From Lysobacterales bacterium (GTDB lineage Bacteria; Pseudomonadota; Gammaproteobacteria; Xanthomonadales; SZUA-5): a stretch of 5,678 nucleotides of DNA. The stretch spans positions 1 to 5,678 of the forward strand of contig JANJUH010000354.1 in the NCBI GenBank assembly GCA_024710675.1. Reading direction: 5' to 3'. The notes under the pieces were generated by a model. That model was not told the DNA's origin. It saw only the letters and a program-made list of their open reading frames with translations, and did no database searches. Positions 5,610-5,678 of the stretch are shown one piece after another; the first letter of the stretch is position 1, and each line of letters begins with the position of its first letter. The position numbers and the translations under genes were made by a program.

Positions 5610-5678
5610 TCAGGTCGTACCCGCGAAGGATACCCCGGGCACGACACACAGCCCATGGCCGCGCCCCGGGAATACATG
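5610..5678 (-). CDS. Possible 3' end of a minus-strand gene (last 22 codons)
   Basis: One minus-strand frame is open from the window edge to a TGA at 5612-5610 and would encode a tail ending VVPGVSFAGTT. The stop is nine bases before the hairpin at 5570-5600, an ordinary spacing for a gene end followed by a terminator. The fragment is too short for coding statistics and I recognise no family, so this is a weak call resting on position. Confidence 0.22.
   Translation of the reverse strand, partial: HVFPGRGHGLCVVPGVSFAGTT

Overview
This is a GC-rich bacterial chromosomal segment whose coding frames strongly favour G/C in third codon positions. The gene families are cosmopolitan. The GC-rich genes combined with small palindromic intergenic repeats most resemble a gammaproteobacterium of the Xanthomonadales (Lysobacterales) type. 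That placement is inference from composition and repeats, because there is no rRNA or marker gene in the window.

Layout: positions 1-1101 hold two plus-strand genes. The first is the 3' end of a flavin-dependent GMC oxidoreductase (choline/alcohol dehydrogenase-like). The second is a small hotdog-fold thioesterase-like protein. Positions 1102-1479 have no credible gene and are packed with repeats: a 26-bp direct repeat, a 73-bp cloverleaf-like palindromic element, and a facing pair of short hairpins of the dispersed 'tcat-cccg...cggg-atga' kind. An imperfect 14-bp inverted repeat brackets the last two.

From 1480 to 5472 three minus-strand genes run right to left: a large exported Ntn-hydrolase of the penicillin acylase family (948 aa), an AlkA-type DNA-3-methyladenine glycosylase, and a 155-aa protein with a possible SecB-like fold. 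The last two overlap by ATGA and are probably translationally coupled. The acylase is separated from them by a strong hairpin terminator. The acylase has a recognisable promoter, a leader hairpin and a good Shine-Dalgarno, which moves its start six bases inward of the longest frame.

The right edge (5550-5678) holds another GC-rich hairpin and possibly the last 22 codons of a further minus-strand gene.

Functionally the plus genes are generic redox and acyl-metabolism enzymes. The acylase would act in the periplasm on an unidentified amide substrate. AlkA would repair alkylated DNA in the cytoplasm. I see no evidence that the genes form one pathway. I do not see a clear new defence or mobile system. 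The items most worth a second look are the SecB-like partner of AlkA, the unusual two-cysteine motif in the acylase, and the composite repeat island.
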